Below are positions 63,422 to 64,000 of a DNA stretch of 64,000 nucleotides, piece after piece. The notes below the pieces were generated by a model. The model saw only the letters and a program-made list of their open reading frames with translations, did not search any database and was not told where the DNA came from. The stretch comes from Mobiluncus sp034180645 (GTDB taxonomy: Bacteria; Actinomycetota; Actinomycetes; Actinomycetales; Actinomycetaceae), in assembly GCF_034180645.1 (NCBI RefSeq), contig NZ_JAXFNY010000008.1, positions 139,990 to 203,989 of the forward strand. The letters run 5' to 3'. The translations under genes and the position numbers were made by a program. How positions within the stretch are numbered: position 1 is the first letter of the stretch; each line of letters opens with the position of its first letter.

Positions 63422-63543
63422 AACTCACCAGCCACCGCCGGTGCTACCGACACACCAGCGAACACCACACCGAACCGGGAAGCAAGGTACGACAGCACTG
63501 ATATGAGTTACGGCTAAAACGGCACACCGCGCCGTTTCTTAAC
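63422..63543 (-). pseudogene. Signal-peptide remnant of the cell wall-binding gene, out of frame
   Basis: On the minus strand one frame encodes VKKRRGVPF, TAG, P, TAA, then LISVLSYLASRFGVVFAGVS followed by VAPAVAGEF. That is a basic n-region, a hydrophobic core and a PAVA-G cleavage site. There is no ATG (GTT at 63541-63543 where a start would be; GTG 63498 follows both stops). It joins the repeat frame only if one T is added at the TTTT near 63421. Confidence 0.55.
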
Positions 63544-63622
63544 GCCTCCACCCTCCCACTTGGTGGCACACACGGCTCCACCACTGCCGCCAAGCCCACC
63601 CGCACACTGTTCACCATCAGCG

Positions 63623-64000
63623 AACACCACCGCATTCGCCCAGTTTTACGACCCGAGGTTTCCGACCGGCAGGCTTAAACCTATTAATTCGCGTCGGTGT
63701 GCCATATATGGCACACCGACGCGTTTAAATAGTTTTTATCCCAGCTATTTAGAGAAGCTCAGGGCACTGTCAGCGTGGTTAACTAGGGGGATTTGGGCTG
63801 TAGCGGCCATTATTTGCAGCTACAGCCCAAATACCCCGAGTTAAACACGCTGACAGTGCCCTGTGCTTCTCTAAATAGCGGGTATAAAAACTATTTACCC
63901 GCGCCGGTGTGCAATATATGCCACACCGACGCGAATTAATAGGTTTAAGCCTGCCGGTCGGAAACCTCGGGTCGTAAAACTGGGCGAATGCGGTGGTGTT
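63623..64000. repeat. Large inverted repeat (180-bp arms), possibly extending past the window
   Basis: Bases 63623-63802 match the reverse complement of 63821-64000 with no gaps and about 11 mismatches (94%). The outer 79 bp (63623-63701 with 63922-64000) are identical, and differences are only in the inner part. An 18-bp spacer separates the arms. The match is still perfect at the window edge, so the right arm probably continues. Nothing in the repeat looks like a gene. The region 63544-63622 also shows none. Confidence 0.95.
63691..63722. repeat. Perfect 32-bp palindrome inside the left arm
   Basis: GCGTCGGTGTGCCATA followed by TATGGCACACCGACGC is an exact self-complement. The counterpart in the right arm (63901-63932) has the same design but three mismatched pairs. 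It could be a dyad-symmetric protein-binding or recombination site. Confidence 0.85.

Noticed and set aside
63544..63635. Short minus-strand ORF upstream of the cell wall-binding gene as a real small gene
   Set aside because: It overlaps the signal-peptide remnant in a different frame, is Cys/Arg-rich without a domain, and has no clear ribosome binding site.

Overview
The window is about 64 kb of a mid-GC actinobacterial chromosome. The evidence is the conserved actinomycete gene order hisS / MBL hydrolase / DUF349 / rel / apt / secF-secD-yajC / ruvB-ruvA-ruvC / yebC / pdxT-pdxS / HIT / thrS, and a second conserved block of TrmA-like methyltransferase / APC permease / ceoB-ceoC / DUF3159 / OB-fold / DUF3710 / DUF4193 / sepH / phosphodiesterase / topoisomerase IV. 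A methyl-accepting chemotaxis protein points to a motile or recently motile lineage. With the cell wall-binding repeat protein, this makes Actinomycetaceae, perhaps Mobiluncus, the best guess. That is inference from gene content, not a database match.

Layout. 1-5.1 kb: the 5' end of rarA, a divergent MMPL transporter, yciO and aspS. 5.2-10.8 kb: two overlapping dynamin-like GTPase genes behind hisS and an MBL-fold hydrolase. 11-22.6 kb: a DUF349 protein on the plus strand, then minus-strand genes for (p)ppGpp metabolism (rel), adenine salvage (apt), protein export (secDF-yajC), Holliday-junction resolution (ruvABC) and yebC. 22.7-26.1 kb: serine dehydratase and a divergent chemoreceptor, with a nine-C tract between them. 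26.1-31.5 kb: a probable minus-strand operon thrS-HIT-ybaK-pdxS-pdxT-Nudix. 31.5-33.6 kb: an array of hairpins, tRNA-Gly-Cys-Val on the minus strand, a LacI-type regulator and a plus-strand tRNA-Val. 33.7-43.8 kb: an SGNH hydrolase, glgX, DUF3000, RNase D, dxs and aconitase.

44.1-46.2 kb is a short AT-richer island of broken genes: a membrane protein split at a T run, a 56-codon unknown ORF, a Fic gene without its catalytic core, and a P-loop NTPase fragment. 46.2-61.8 kb returns to conserved housekeeping and cell-division genes, including potassium-uptake regulators, SepH, and topoisomerase IV subunits A and B on opposite strands.

The right end (62-64 kb) is the most unusual part. A cell wall-binding repeat gene has a clean 457-codon core, but its start and signal peptide are broken by a frameshift and nonsense codons, and coding-like sequence continues in frame past its stop. 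Next to it is an inverted repeat filling 63623-64000, with 180-bp arms at about 94% identity. The outer 79 bp of each arm are identical and the repeat may run past the window edge. I found no CRISPR array, insertion sequence, rRNA or replication origin.
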